Shown in pieces: positions 47,046-60,045 of a stretch of DNA of 64,000 nucleotides. Within the stretch, counting starts at the first letter, position 1; the number at the start of each line of letters is the position of its first letter. This stretch comes from Viridothelium virens (lineage: Eukaryota > Ascomycota > Dothideomycetes > Trypetheliales > Trypetheliaceae): positions 1 to 64,000 of the forward strand of contig ML991793.1 in the NCBI GenBank assembly GCA_010094025.1, written 5' to 3'. Below the pieces are notes generated by a model. That model had not been told where the DNA came from. It saw only the letters and a list, made by a program, of their open reading frames with translations, and searched no databases. The position numbers and the translations under genes were made by a program.

Positions 47046-49997
47046 ATGTCCCATCAAGCCACCAACCTCGATACTGATGGCGAGTTACCGGATTACCAAG
47101 TCGACGATGAGATCCCGGAAGAATTGGACCTGATCATGTCTGACGACGGCGGTCCCGTTCACACTCCGCCAGCTCGTATCGCAGCACGTTTCCACCGTTC
47201 CACCACTGGTCGTCGGAAGTCCTCTGCTGCCTCTTCGCGTCGCAACTCCATCTCCTCGAATCATTCCCACCACTCCAATCGCTCATTCCGTAGCGGCTGC
47301 CAGAGCACGCATGTTGCGCAACACCTTCGACGCGCTTCCATTATCGAAAGCCGAAAGGCACGTCTGGCAGATAGGGCGGCGCACGCCGAACAAGTCCGCT
47401 TGCGGGCCGCGCTCGCCAAGGCGGCAACGAGGGCTTCAAATAGCGAGGAGCGGACTCTGGCTGCACAGCAAGCACGGGAAAAATACTTGGCTCAGGTCGC
47501 AGCAGCATGTGCGGAAGAGGTGAAGAGAGCGAAGAAAGTGGCGGAGGAGATGAAGGAGCGGAAAGCAGCGGAAGAGAGGAGGTTTCGTCTGGAGATGGAG
47601 GAGAAGCATGCGGAGGCAGAGCGAAGACGATTGGAGTACAAGAAGAATGGCAAGAGGGCGAGAGCCACAAGTAGCCCTTCTGGGTTAAAGAAAGTTGCTG
47701 AAGAACCCACTTCGACGCTTGACAAAGAGCAGGCCGCGAGACGCATACAGCGAGCATGGCGATCGAGATATCGCAAGAATGCTTTACAGGCCTTCACAAA
47801 TCTTGGTCTGTCCATCGACCGAGTCAGTGAAATGGAGTTCGAGACAGTCTCCAACCTGCTCAAGAGCGACACTGCTATCGATATTACAGCCAAGCTACTT
47901 TCTCTCTTCCCACTGCAAGATCCAGAGTCTGGTTCGAATCTGGATAGAACAGCAATTCGGATGTTTTTGACTGCATACATCATTCTGGGTCATCCGGCAG
48001 CGGTGCTAAGCAAAGATGGACACCTGGAAAAAGACCTCATAACCAAAGCTAAAGATCTGCTTATTTGCTTTGAAGCAGTCATGTGCAAGAGTGGATCCAA
48101 TAACGCGTTTAGGCCGCCTCCGACCCAGGTGGAAGCACTCTCACAGGCGTACAATACATTCTTGACGGCTTTCAATGCATGGAAGGAGCAAGACGCCTCA
48201 ACGATAATCGAGACCATGGTAGCTTCTTTCGTCGAACTCGACGCTATTTGGCAGACAGTCAAGGATGATAGCCAAGGCGAAGTAGCCAATGACTATCGTG
48301 AGGGCATACGTATGAACCAGACGATGCTCCTCAGTCAGATTAAAAAGGTCGCGGGACCAGATCAAGCAACCACGCTGATCAAGAAAGCTATTAGAGAGAG
48401 CAGAAGAGCGCGTGCGCGACGTAGACCTATTGGCGATGTTCGACCACGACCTGTTGTGGATTCCACTTGCGAGACTCGGCCGGAGACAGCGGAGAACTCC
48501 GAAGGGGCAGCTCAGGCAGTATCTCAACTCGATGAAAGCAAACAAACGGACGATGATGCCGATTTCCTCACGGCTGAATTTGGAAAAATCTTTTCGCCAC
48601 TGCCAAGCAACCGTGTCATGGTTCACGAATTATCCATCGACAAAGAATATCGCATTGACGTTTCCCCACAGTCCGATATTCGAGATGCTTTCAACCGCCA
48701 GCTGTGTGATAGCATGCGAAAGGGTATTGAGCAAGGTCAAGGTCCTGCATGGACTGTGGCCATGGCAGAGAATATTCGTGGCAAACTTCTGCGACTGCTT
48801 CAACCTGGGAACTCTATGCATAACCTTATCTCAGAAGCTCTTGACCCAGGCTTCATTCAAACGCAAGCCACGCAGGGAGTCTTCTCATACGACAGATTCT
48901 TCAGTTTTATGGGCGCAATCTTACCAAAGCTCTGCGCGCCCTTTCGAGATGCTGAGGTGAAGGCAGTCGTCGATGAGCTACCTCGAGAGGGTGCGGACGT
49001 TGGGGACATGATCGACAAGCTCTTCAAAGTCCTGCACATCGTGGACCTACTATCTCTCGACTATTCCAACTTCCTCCTGACTAGGGCAGCACCCACGCTC
49101 CTGCGGGAAGCCTCAGGGTACGAGCAGCGAGCGTTCGCCTCCGATCTTGAAACTGGCGCCACCACTCTCCAAAAGACCCGCCACTGGTGGCGAAACGCGA
49201 GCGTCAACGCCGTCACCGAAGCGAACCAGCGCGATCCAGAGGGCATCCATAACCCCGCCGATCGACCAACCTTCCTCAAAATCTACGCCCGCGGTCTCGT
49301 CGACCTCGCCATCGCCACCGTGCCCCTCCCCGACAGCGACCTTCCAGAGACCCTCCACCTCGACCGCGACCGCCTCACGCGCATCCGCGCCGACACCCTC
49401 CGCATCACCACCATCGGCGCCATCCTCCTCACTGCCAAGAACCTGCTCAAGCGCGACACCCGCTCACAGTGGAAGCCGGAGTCGGCACGGCTGTGGGAGC
49501 TGCTGAAGGACAACGTGTACACCAGCAGCAACGAGAACAACACCGACAACACCGCCGAAAATGCTACCGCCAGCAGCAGCAGCAGTGCCACAGCCCCCAA
49601 CATCGTCGCAGGCAAAGTCCTCTCCATCCTCGAGTCCTCGCACGCCATGCCTCCCGCCACGCGCAGCCAGCTCTCCAGCGCAATCACGCGGTTTCTGGCG
49701 CAAGCGAGCAGCGGACGCCGTCTCAGCGACCCGTTCATGCGGGTGCTGCTTCAGCGGCTCAAGGGGCACGTCCTGGTGCGTGTGAGCGCGTCGAGCAGCG
49801 GGGAGCGGGTGCGGGCGGCGAGCACGGCGAGCGAGCGGCTGGCGAATAGTGCGTTGCCGGAGTTTGGGGCGCAGGTGGGGTGGATGGTGGAGGTGTTGGG
49901 GAGGGTGAGCGAGGTGGATCGGAAGGCGCATGGGCGGTGGTATGATGTTATTGCTAAGGAAGTCGAGGCTGGGGAGGGGGTTGTTGAGGGGAGTTGA
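47046..49997 (+). CDS. TCP11/SOK1-family protein with IQ motif
   Basis: A 983-residue intronless frame starting at ATG 47046 (CGCCATGTCC context); an upstream extension in frame starts at a non-ATG codon. The N-terminus is acidic, then Ser/Arg-rich (RRKSSAASSRRNSISS). Residues 105-205 are an Ala/Glu/Lys/Arg-rich helix, likely coiled coil. An IQ-like motif follows near 230 (AARRIQRAWRSRYRKNA), a possible calmodulin-binding site. The rest is the helical TCP11 domain, including YDRFFSFMGAILPKLCAPFRD and KVLHIVDLLSLDYSNFLLTR. Yeast SOK1 was found as a high-copy suppressor of protein kinase A loss, so a role near cAMP signalling is plausible but unproven here. GC content rises sharply after 49.2 kb, producing long false frames on the other strand. 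Confidence 0.93.
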   Translation: MSHQATNLDTDGELPDYQVDDEIPEELDLIMSDDGGPVHTPPARIAARFHRSTTGRRKSSAASSRRNSISSNHSHHSNRSFRSGCQSTHVAQHLRRASIIESRKARLADRAAHAEQVRLRAALAKAATRASNSEERTLAAQQAREKYLAQVAAACAEEVKRAKKVAEEMKERKAAEERRFRLEMEEKHAEAERRRLEYKKNGKRARATSSPSGLKKVAEEPTSTLDKEQAARRIQRAWRSRYRKNALQAFTNLGLSIDRVSEMEFETVSNLLKSDTAIDITAKLLSLFPLQDPESGSNLDRTAIRMFLTAYIILGHPAAVLSKDGHLEKDLITKAKDLLICFEAVMCKSGSNNAFRPPPTQVEALSQAYNTFLTAFNAWKEQDASTIIETMVASFVELDAIWQTVKDDSQGEVANDYREGIRMNQTMLLSQIKKVAGPDQATTLIKKAIRESRRARARRRPIGDVRPRPVVDSTCETRPETAENSEGAAQAVSQLDESKQTDDDADFLTAEFGKIFSPLPSNRVMVHELSIDKEYRIDVSPQSDIRDAFNRQLCDSMRKGIEQGQGPAWTVAMAENIRGKLLRLLQPGNSMHNLISEALDPGFIQTQATQGVFSYDRFFSFMGAILPKLCAPFRDAEVKAVVDELPREGADVGDMIDKLFKVLHIVDLLSLDYSNFLLTRAAPTLLREASGYEQRAFASDLETGATTLQKTRHWWRNASVNAVTEANQRDPEGIHNPADRPTFLKIYARGLVDLAIATVPLPDSDLPETLHLDRDRLTRIRADTLRITTIGAILLTAKNLLKRDTRSQWKPESARLWELLKDNVYTSSNENNTDNTAENATASSSSSATAPNIVAGKVLSILESSHAMPPATRSQLSSAITRFLAQASSGRRLSDPFMRVLLQRLKGHVLVRVSASSSGERVRAASTASERLANSALPEFGAQVGWMVEVLGRVSEVDRKAHGRWYDVIAKEVEAGEGVVEGS

Positions 49998-50512
49998 GGG
50001 AGGGGTTTAGAGGATGAGGTGGGGTTTGTTTGTCAGGTATTCTTGAGTTAGGCGTTAATTGCATCTTGGTGGCGCTTTTGCTTTGGCTTCTGGCTGTTCG
50101 CTATAAAGGCGCAGTGGGTCATGGTCGTTGAGTTGGATGTTTTGATAAATGAGCGTTGAGGTAGCTTGAATTCAGCCTTTGCATCAGGCAACATTATTCC
50201 CTAACCACCGATTAGTATGTCTCACTTTTTACGCCCTTCTAACAAAGCTGCTTGCGTTGTGTCTCATACAGCTACTCACCCCCAGCATTGACTTCGGTAG
50301 GGCATTAGAACTACAATGACGACATTATTGTAAACAACCCTCTGGAACATCCCATCCCCTCCATCGCTCCCGTCTCAGACGTTACGTCTTATTAAGCAAC
50401 ACTAAAAATTCGAGCAGAGTCACACCAAAGACTCGAGAGCAATCGCATCATAAGACAGAATAGCAGTCGCGCCAAGCTTTTTCTTTGCGACAAGAGCTTT
50501 AGTCCGCACAAC
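49998..50512. other. Intergenic region, nothing recognised
   Basis: About 515 bp between two genes in the same direction. It should hold the TCP11 3' UTR and the promoter of the reductase gene. Confidence 0.55.
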
Positions 50513-51624
50513 ATGGTCCTTGTCCAGGGCTGGCTACCGCCATCGCGTGAGAATTGGGAGCTACTCACCTTTCTTTGGCAATTCTTTCCCCTCGTAAGTC
50601 GCGTGCACAATCAGCAAAACAGCTACAAATCTAACATCAACCTACACAGTTCTCAGCCGCGCAATGGGTGATCGACTGGTATCCACAAGGCAAGACCTCG
50701 GTCGACTCGCGCTGGAACATCCCAGGCAAAATCGCATGGATCACAATGGAAGCGCCCGGCTTCATCACCTTGCTATACATCATGTACTCGCTCCCTAAAG
50801 AACTAGATATAGCGAGTCTTCCATGGGGGAATTGGACTATGGCTGGCCTCTTCGTACGTATTTCCTATACCTCTCCCTCCCCATCCTTACCCTGTGCCCA
50901 TTCCATACCACAACCGCATCCTTACATCTCACTGACAGCGCGCCTGACAGACAATCCACTACCTCTACCGCGCCCTCCTCTCCCCGTTCCTCAACCCCTC
51001 CATGTCCCCAACCCACGTCTTCGTCTGGGCCTCCGCCCTGTCCTTCCAACTCATCAACGCCACGTGCATCGGCGGCTGGCTCGGCGGCCACGGCCCCACT
51101 ACCGTCTACGACTGGGCAGGACGCCTCTACACTATCGAAATCGGCATGGTTATCTGGGGGTGGAGCTTCCTCGCGAACATCTATCACGATGACGACCTAC
51201 GCGAGATTCGACGGGCTGCGGCAAGGAAGCAGGAGAGGGAAGCGGAGAAGAGGAGGGAGGAGGGCAAGGGGAAGGGAGAGATGCAGGGTGTGGAGAAAGT
51301 CTACATGTTGCCGAAGAATGGGCTGTTCGGGTTTGTGCTGTACGCGCATTATCTGTGCGAGTGGATGGAGTGGGCTGGGTTTTGGATGATTGGCGGGTGG
51401 GATTGCGTGCCTGCGAGGACGTTTTTGCTGAATGAGATTTCTACGATGTTGCCAAGGGCGTTGCAGGGAAAGAGATGGTGAGTGAGCTGTTCAATCCATC
51501 TACCTTTATGATTCCTGTGGTGCCAAATGGCGTCGGAGACATGCTAACACGAAGCAGGTATGTGGAGAAATTTGGCGCCGAGAAGGTGGGTAACAGGAAG
51601 GCTGTAATACCCGGCATCATATGA
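50513..51624 (+). CDS. 3-oxo-5-alpha-steroid 4-dehydrogenase (steroid 5-alpha-reductase) family membrane enzyme
   Basis: Four exons in phase (50513-50593, 50650-50853, 50951-51477, 51558-51624) encode 292 residues. The family reduces C=C bonds next to a carbonyl in steroids, polyprenols or enoyl-CoA chains at the ER, using NADPH. Supporting blocks: WNIPGKIAWITMEAPGFITL, LYRALLSPFLNPS, the conserved LPKNGLFGFVLYAHYLCEWM-like NADPH region near the C-terminus, and the terminal WYVEKFGAEKVGNRKAVIPG, the typical family ending. Several TM helices are expected. A Lys/Glu-rich insert (about 205-230) interrupts the helices. In fungi the subfamily's natural substrate is often unknown. Confidence 0.9.
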
Positions 51625-54600
51625 TGCTCCGTACCATTGCTCCAGGAAATTCACTTGACGATGGCTCGTCCGATAAATGGCGAATGCAGCTCGGTTCAAT
51701 GTGGTTTACTACTACTAAAAGCTCGATCGTCAAGACTTTCACAATCCCTCACTTCTCGAAGCGACCGACGTGACAAGACCGATCGCTTAGAGAAACCGGA
51801 GGGGCTGAGAGATTTTCTGCACGCTCGGCCCTATCATACAGTAGAAGAAATGTGAGGCTCAGAAGGGACTTTACAGCAGGGCCTCGGGGCAAGCCTCTGT
51901 ATGGAGCTGAACCCAAATTGAGTTCCAATCCCCGAGTCTTGTAACCGATTTGTACTGAATACTTACCTGGGGGTATCTCAAACATCAAATTTATGGTACC
52001 GAAGGTCTGGGCTACGATGGCTTGCGTCAACTATCAAGAGCAATCACATCAGAAGCAGTCTCTGTACAAGATACAATGATCGAGCCCTATTATCGTGCCG
52101 CCGAAGCGCCGGTCGATCCAAAAATCGTGGGGAAGCTCCGCAAACCTGAGGGGACGCGTCAAAGCCCTAGATTTATTTTCCGTCTTGCGTGCTCAAACTG
52201 CCGTCTATGTCGGACGATAACGAAAGGCTGTTCTTCCGGTCAGATCTCCCACTTCCCCCCCAATTGTTCAGAATCTTGATCAAGACGATATTTTCACATG
52301 CAAGTCGGGTTGAAACTCAAATTATGAAGGACTAAAACTCTTCCTCATCCCACTCTTCATCCCACTACGACTAACGAGTAGCTGTTGACGAAACCCGCAG
52401 GGTAGAGGTGCTCCCCCCGACAGCAATGACACTAGGCAACTGCCGAAGCTGACCTTAGCGTACCGGATCGAAAGGCCGGGCTATTAGCTATTCCCGCTGA
52501 CGGTGATAGGCTCGACCGGAGCAGCAAGCCGTTGGATCGGGACGGGACGTGGGTAAGCTCTCTCCCATGAACCTTGCAGGTCTTCCTTGATCCGAAGCAC
52601 GGCTCACGCTTTATTCCTGGCTTCGTGGGATGTGATGGTGGTGATTGTCATGCAAAAGTTAAGCTCAGATTTAGAGTGTGCTAGTGGTGCTAGGCGCCGA
52701 TCATACAAGAAGGAGGAAAAGTTTATGCAGGTTGAGGCAGCCGAAGTGTGGACCTGCACGCCGCATGCGCATGCTTAAACAGCGCAATGAATCTTTGGGG
52801 GAACTTCGGAGAAGTATTAGCACATGTTGCCAAGAAGCTCTCAGAGCCATTGGATGGGTGTTAGAGAACTCGATTGGATAGAGAAATGACGATCTTCAAG
52901 TGCAGGCGATGGAAAGAGAGAATTGCAGCATGTAGTGATCCTAAAAGAGACGTGCTTCGATGTGCTAGGATATTGATTGTTTATAGTGGAATCACAATCG
53001 GCCGCGTGTTGTCACAGCATGAATGCGAAAGGGATATAGAGTGGCCGCAGCGATGGCTGCAGAGCACGTCTTGCGGTAAGTCTTCACCTCGTTTCTGATG
53101 CTCACTCGTACGATCCCGTTGGCTAGTGTTGCAGGGACTTCCCGCTCAAACTCTCCTGTAGCGGGCGGGGAGTAGTGATAAGCTTTCTGACGACTGGCAG
53201 TCGATCACGATCCTGGCGCGCCTGGACCAAACATCGAGCACACTCCGAGCCGCTCTTCTTACAGAGCATTCGAGATGCTGTGTAGAGGCCTACGAGATAC
53301 GTGTACATCGTACGCAGCACGCAATTTTGCGGAGTAGGAAAGCTGGGAACTGCGGAGTATTCCGAGTGAGATCTTCAAGAGCTTGCAAGCTCGAGATTCG
53401 GACGATAATCCTAGCAACCCTGCCTTATGCAGGACAAGCCTGAATAGGGTACCAGCGAGCTACCCTCTAGCAAGAGATGACAACTTCATGGAAAGAGCTC
53501 AATATCGGTCGAGTTCCTCGGTCAACATTGAAAGTCATCAGTGGCAGACGAGAAAGGCAAAATTTTCTCATTCTACTCTACGTAATAGCCACAGACCAAA
53601 TATTTGTCTGGCGATGGTTTGGCTTGCCGGGCCGTGGTGGAAATTCAAGGATGCTTTCTTTCTTAGTAGAAGACCGGCAGAACGCCACGAGTTGTGCTCC
53701 ATGCAGCCACACGAACAGCCCTAACTCCCATGCAGAAGCCACAGTTCACAGGACTGCAGAGGTTTGTAATCTATCTGCAGCAGGTCTCCCTTAGAGCTGC
53801 ATAAACGAGTGATCCTGGCCAGAGACGTACCACCAGTATTGAAACACTTCTCGAATCATTCAGTGAATTGATGCTTACTGCGTTATATTGAGGCTCCACC
53901 GTGGAAGTCTGAATCCAGATAATGAGGCCGGCCGCTCCGTAACTAGTCAACTCTCGCTTCTATTCTCTTTACACGGATTGGTAGGTTTTTCTGTAGTGAT
54001 AACTAGTACCTCTCACCAACTTTTCGGTTGTTATAAAGGTCTTAGTTCAAGAGAATAGTTTCTCCGAGTCGCAATTACTGTATGTTCATAGAGCAGCCGC
54101 ATCAGCTCGCTTGCTTTGCGGTAACAGAATCGCCGATGCACCGACGCCTGATATGTTTGACGTATGATCACCATGAATCGTAAGAGCTAGTTGTTTCGCG
54201 GTACCGGTAACGCGAAGAGACCGCTGAAGCCAAGAGACAAGCGCAAGGTGTTTCGTCCGCTTCTCCCTGAGCCGCGGATCTGGGCCTACGTCCGGGCCGT
54301 GGAGGCTGCAGCACGGCGTGAGTGCTTTTTGGCGGATACGTATTGCCATTGATATCGGCAGCATTGCGCACAAAAACGGTCATGTCTTCCAGAACGGAAA
54401 AAAAAGGGACGCGGCTCGTGGGGAAGTAGACCGACATAAGCAAATGCATGGAATATTGGAATGAAAATTGGCTTTTCCATTGACGCTTCTGAGCGGCCAA
54501 TGGCAGGGCGTGTGAAAGGAAGTACAACGACCTAGCGACACGAAAGCCCGTATGAATGGCTCAAGATCATCCGGGGCTACTCAGGGGAAAGATGGGGCCG

Positions 54601-56212
54601 GGATGCGGTAATAGTGCAGGCCCTCAACGGCGCGGTGGCATACCCTAACGGTAGTAGCCCTTGCACGCCGTTTTCCTGTACCCTGACGGCATCCCATGTA
54701 CTGTACGTCCAGATCGAATTGGGCGGTCGAACGTGGCCAGCAAGCGCCTGCAATCTTGCCGCTCGCGGAATTGACTTTGCGATTCAATACTCCGCACAGT
54801 GCCGTGAGGGTGAAGGGAAAGAGCGCTGGTTATAAACGCGAAGAACACCAAGTAGATTGATAAGTGAAAGGTACGAATACTTCGGAGCCTTGGTGCCTTG
54901 GTGAATAGCTCGGGCTTTGATTCGCATCCCCTTGCACAGCAACTTCTCCTGACGGAAGAGGCGTAAGTGGAGTCCTTTCCCAAAACTGTGCTGCTCCCCT
55001 GCCCGCGCCATCGTGATCCTTGCAGTGTGGCACGAGTGACTTTCCCCAAAGGTACCTAGAGGAGTACCCTGGAGACCGGCTTCTGGAGTCCTGGCGCCCT
55101 CGAGTTGAGGTGCACATTTACCGTCGCTCCACGAACAGCCGACTAACTTTCTCCAGACTCCCAACCTTGCATCACCATTCACCATCGAGACGCGATTGCG
55201 TGCCTGCTTTGAAGAGCACTGCTTTGGTCGCGACATTCCTTCCGCCTCATTTATGTGCCTTATCACACTCACTTAATTCACCTCGCATTGCTAAACATTT
55301 TTCACTATAGGCCCCGCACAGGAGCGACTGCATCCTATACGGAGCAAAGGCAGGCAACACCCTTGCCTTAACTACCACGACCTTCTTACTGCTGCCATTC
55401 GGGCATTTCGGACGAAACCCCAATCCTGACTTGATACATTCGTCACCTCAAGATTGTCCCGTTTGGTTTCCGTCACCTCTCCGCCCTCTGCTGCAATTCT
55501 AGGCGGGGCCTGAGCAACTGTTTCAGAACCGCCTCGACCGCACGACACCTGCACCAGTCTTGAAACCATTGCGTCAACCAGGCCACATCTTTCCATTCAC
55601 CTGCAGAACCTGCCAACAAGCAGAACTGCTACCGTCGCTTCCCGGCTCGATTGTTTCTGCGAATCCCTCCCACGCGGCAACTGAGCCAAGTTTCACGTCA
55701 CCACTGACCGGCTGGAACGAAAGTCGGGCATTGACGTCTTGGCTCGAGAAAAAGGAAGGGTCTACTCAGTGCATTCCCCAAACTTTGCTTTCTCGGAACA
55801 TTCCACGAGGAGAGCACAACAACACAACACCACTCGTGTATACCAGGACCGTGCTTTTGCATCATATCTGGACACCAGTGTGACGATTGAACTGTGAAGC
55901 AATTGCAAGAAACCAAAGGCGCGTCGCATCGCACCCGAGACCTCGTTAGCCATTGGCATTGGTCAACCGGTCGAGCGCAATCATATTCACTTCAACCTAC
56001 CTTAACACCAACACCGAATCGAGGCCGTGATATTGTGGTTGAACTACTTCTCAGCAGCTATCTTCTAACTATCGGAGCGAAAGATTTCAGGAATTGACAT
56101 TCGGAATATTTAACAGGCCCAAGAAGTTGTTGTGGTCTCCAATGGTCCACTCGAATTCGGAGATTTGGCTTGCGGCCTAGAAGACAAAAAACCAGAGAAT
56201 TGGCGTGGCTCG
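51625..56212. other. Longest intergenic region (4.6 kb), nothing recognised
   Basis: I checked both strands for domain signatures, spliced partners and tRNA boxes and found none. Frames of up to 160 codons around 54.6-55.3 kb overlap each other on both strands and look random. The last kilobase, just upstream of the RasGEF gene, is probably its promoter and long leader; a CATTTAACAG acceptor near 56116 hints at a leader intron. Confidence 0.45.
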
Positions 56213-59200
56213 ATGATCAATATGGCAGATCAGCGACAAGATATGAATAACCCGACACGTGCGAGCGCATTGGTTGCGCCGCTAAATATCGTCAAGGGGG
56301 AGAAGCATGGGGATGACAGCAAGAAGCCAAAAGAAGACCAGACTCACCAGCTCATATCCGCGACTCAGACACGCGTCGTTACCCCCCCCTTAACACCGGA
56401 GCAAGCCGCTGAGTATCCACAAGTCCGCCAGTCCGAGGACGGAGCTATCTTCCATAATTTTCTTCGCGCCTTCTACAATTTTCACCCCGCATCTACCGTC
56501 TCGTCATCTGCGGAGGAAGAGTCCTCTATTACGGTCCCTATCAATGTCGGCGACGTGATTCTGGTACACTCAGTACATCCTAATGGTTGGGCTGATGGAA
56601 CGCTGTTGGCATCAGGCGCGCGTGGATGGATACCTACAAACTATTGCGAGGCCTACAGTCACGAATATATTCGTAATCTGCTCAGTGCACTAACGCGGGT
56701 GTGGGATATCTTGCGGGCTTCTGAGTTTGAAGATGACTTGAAGTTATTTTCGAAACAAGACTATGTGAGGAGCATGATTGCAGCCGTTCGCTACTTCTTG
56801 GTAAGACAACCAACACCTATTTATCTCCGCATTGTCCCGCCGCGGGAATTGTCAGCCCTCTTCCTTATCAATTACAAAGACTCGGATTGCTAACCGCGAA
56901 CTGTTTCACATAGCAATGCACGCGGTGTCTGAACCGAGATGCAGGTGTCGTGCAGGGCCATGTTGGTATCCGCCGACTACGGAAAGGATTGCTAAGCGAC
57001 CTCTCATCATTCGTCAAATCGACAAAACGCCTGCAAGAGATCGTAGAGACACAGCCATCCACGGAAGAGCTGCAGAACCAGTTGGACGAATTGGTCTTGA
57101 AGGCCTTCAAAGTGGTGACCCGAGCAGTCCGCTTCCTCGACGTGTGGTTGCAAGACGTGGCTGCGCAGGACGTTGGTGCTGCGGCGGCTGGAGAACAGGG
57201 AAGGGCTCGGCCCCTACAGCCACCAACCGAATCGGCCGTCGAAGAGAACGCAAACCACGAAGCCGCACAATCTAGACCACAGGAAATTGATTTCGCCGCG
57301 GGGCAGAATTCATCTATCCTGCTGCCTGAACGGGCGCATTCCGTATCGTCTGGAGGGACCGGCGTCGCGCAATCCGCCCCTAACCCCCACCCCGCCCACG
57401 AGCTCGGCCAGGCCACAGTGCAGGATCCCTCCCAACCAAGCGATGCTGTGCCGGCCATCCAGTTGGTGCCACCCCGAAGCGCTTCTGTGTCTCACAGGCT
57501 GTCATATTCCATGAGATCAGGCATCCCTGCGCAAAAGAACAGCCTGGCATCCGAAAAGCTTTCGGCCGCGCAGGATGCTTTTCTTGGATACATTGGCTCT
57601 TTTATCGGCCTCCATTTGCAATCCAGGTCATCTTCTGAACTTCTCGTCATCACCCAGCAATCGGTAGCTGCATGTCGCCAGTTACTTGTCGTGGTTGATG
57701 AAGTATGGGAGCGAGACGCACGCCGCTCAGAGACACTTGAGCAGGCTCGCAACAATATGCAAGACCGACTTGGAGACCTTGTCCAAGCTACTCAAGATCT
57801 CTTCACCCCTTCAGAGGCTGAAGGCAGTGATCATGTACTCATGCCAGATCAGGGCAAACATTTAGTTGCAGCAGCGACCAGCTGTGTACGATCTGCAGGT
57901 GACTGTGTGGGCAAGACGCGCCAGGTTATCGAAAAGATTGGTGACTTTGAGTTCGAGGCTGTTGGACTGGGACTTTCGGAGAGCATCTTCAACCGTCTGC
58001 CTAGCTTGGCTGCAAGCTATTACACCGAGCAGCCTAATACGCAAACGAACACTGAAGATACCGCCAGCGAAATCTCTCAATCTTCATCATCACGGCCGGC
58101 CCCTCCACCGCTCTATCAATCGGTCTCTAAGCCCCTCCCAAAGACTCCGTTGGCTTCACCACCAATAGAGAAGAGTCTCCCTCCCATTACACAGACTACA
58201 GCCTCTGTCCCAGATTCACTAGAAAATGGACCTCCTCTCCGACCCCCTCTCACAATTGATCCACCAACGTACTCCTCAGATACGAGATCACAGAGCCCGG
58301 AAAGTGCCACCAAGCCTGTATTTGATAAAGAGGGCCGAGCCGAGAGCATTGGAGTATCGGTCTCATCGTCGTCAAATGACACTGACCCGTATAGTTACCG
58401 CGATTCAGAGACGAGTGGTTTGTCAACTATTTCAACACGAGCAACAACTCCCGACCAGTCGCCTTCGTCGCACAAAGACTCAGAGAAGCAACTCCTGAGC
58501 AGTTTCGGTAGCCTTTCGGACATTCAGTCCAGCATTCTTGAAGAACCTTACGATGCTGAGTCCCAAGTACTGGAGAAGACATATGCACATGAACTCATCT
58601 ATAATAAGGAAGGCCAAGTTGCTGGTGGCTCTCTACCGGCTCTAATCGAAAAGCTGACCACTCACGATTCTACACCTGATGCGATGTTCGTCACAACCTT
58701 CTACCTTACTTTTCGCCTCTTCACCACTCCTGTTGAGTTCTCCCAACTGCTTATCAATCGTTTTGAATACGTTTCGGAAAGCAGGCACATGGCCAGGCCC
58801 GTGCAACTTCGGGTTTACAACGTCTTCAAAGGATGGCTCGAGAGCCACTGGCAAGGTGACACGGATTCAGAGGCGCTCCCGATGATCCTTCCATTCGCAA
58901 CAGGAAGGCTGCGGGCCGCATTACCTGCAGCGGGGCGCAGGCTTGCAGAGCTGACTGCAAAGGTGTCGGAAGTTCATGCAGGGGCGTTGGTGCCGCGCCT
59001 GATTTCGTCCGTCGGTAAAACCAACACATCGATCGGCCTTTACACCGATAAGGATACACAACTTCCCAATCCAATCATCACCAAGAGTCAGCTAAACGCT
59101 TTGCGCAATGCCAAGAATGGAGGCAATCCCTGCAGCATCCTGGATTTCGACCCTTTGGAACTTGCAAGGCAGTTTACGATCATCGAATCAAGAATCTTTT

Positions 59201-60045
59201 GCGCCATCCAATCCGAAGAGTTGCTTGGCCTAGAATGGACTAACAAGAATCATTCCAAGGCTGTCAACGTACGGGCCATGTCGAAGCTGTCAACGGATCT
59301 CGCCAATCTCGTAGCCGACACGATTCTCTCGGTGGACGATGCTAAGAAGAGAGCGATAGTCATCAAACAATGGGTCAAGATTGGAATGAAGTGCCTCGAG
59401 CTGAACAATTACGATTCTCTTATGGCCATCATTTGCTCATTGAACTCATCGATGGTGCTTCGTCTCAAGCGCACATGGGAGTTGGTTTCGGTCAAGACTA
59501 GAAATCGGCTAGAAGAGCTGAGGGCTGTTGTCGATTGCTCCAAAAACTATGCCGTCCTCCGACAACGCCTTGAAAATGAGATCGCACCTTGTCTCCCATT
59601 TGTTGGCATCTACTTGACCGATCTAACCTTTGTGGACGTCGGTAACCAGACGACGCGCCAATTACCGGGCAGCAGGAACGGCGAAGGCGCTGCTGTCATA
59701 AATTTTGACAAGCATATGAAGACGGCCAAGATCATTGGCCAGCTTCAGCGCTTCCAGATCCCATACAAGCTGGTCGCTGTACCAGAAATGCAGGATTGGA
59801 TGGAGAGCCAGATTCGGCGCGTCCGATCCAGCGAAGAAACTAATGTACAACAATTCTACCGTCGATCCCTATACCTCGAGCCCCGCGAAACTCGACCGGC
59901 GTCTAAGCCCAGTCCATCGGAGCACAACGAGGGCACTTTTCCAGACAACGGCCGGAGTAACAGCAAAGATCACGGCAGGGAAAAGTTCGACTTCAGTCGA
60001 GCGTTCACCTTTTCTTCATCCCAGAAGGAGAAGTTGGCCAGCTAG
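56213..60045 (+). CDS. SH3-containing Ras guanine-nucleotide exchange factor (Cdc25-like)
   Basis: Two exons (56213-56800, 56914-60045) over a 113-nt intron encode 1239 residues. I chose the first in-frame ATG (56213); a second follows at 56222, and coding upstream starts at non-ATG codons. An SH3 domain lies at about 82-147 (FLRAFYNFHP, GWADGT, RGWIPTNYCEAY). A helical middle region and a Ser/Pro-rich stretch (about 560-740) follow. RasGEF_N starts near 755 (HELIYNKEGQVAGGSLPALI) and the catalytic CDC25 domain spans about 942-1170 (DPLELARQFTIIESRIFCAI, NYDSLMAIICSLNSSMVLRL, PCLPFVGIYLTDLTFVDVGN). The protein should load GTP onto Ras at the plasma membrane and so drive adenylate cyclase or MAPK signalling. 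The SH3-RasGEF order matches yeast Cdc25. Confidence 0.95.

Noticed and set aside
49147-49931. Long frames overlapping the end of the TCP11 gene on both strands
   Set aside because: They are shadows of the GC-rich TCP11 coding sequence, with no domain signature.
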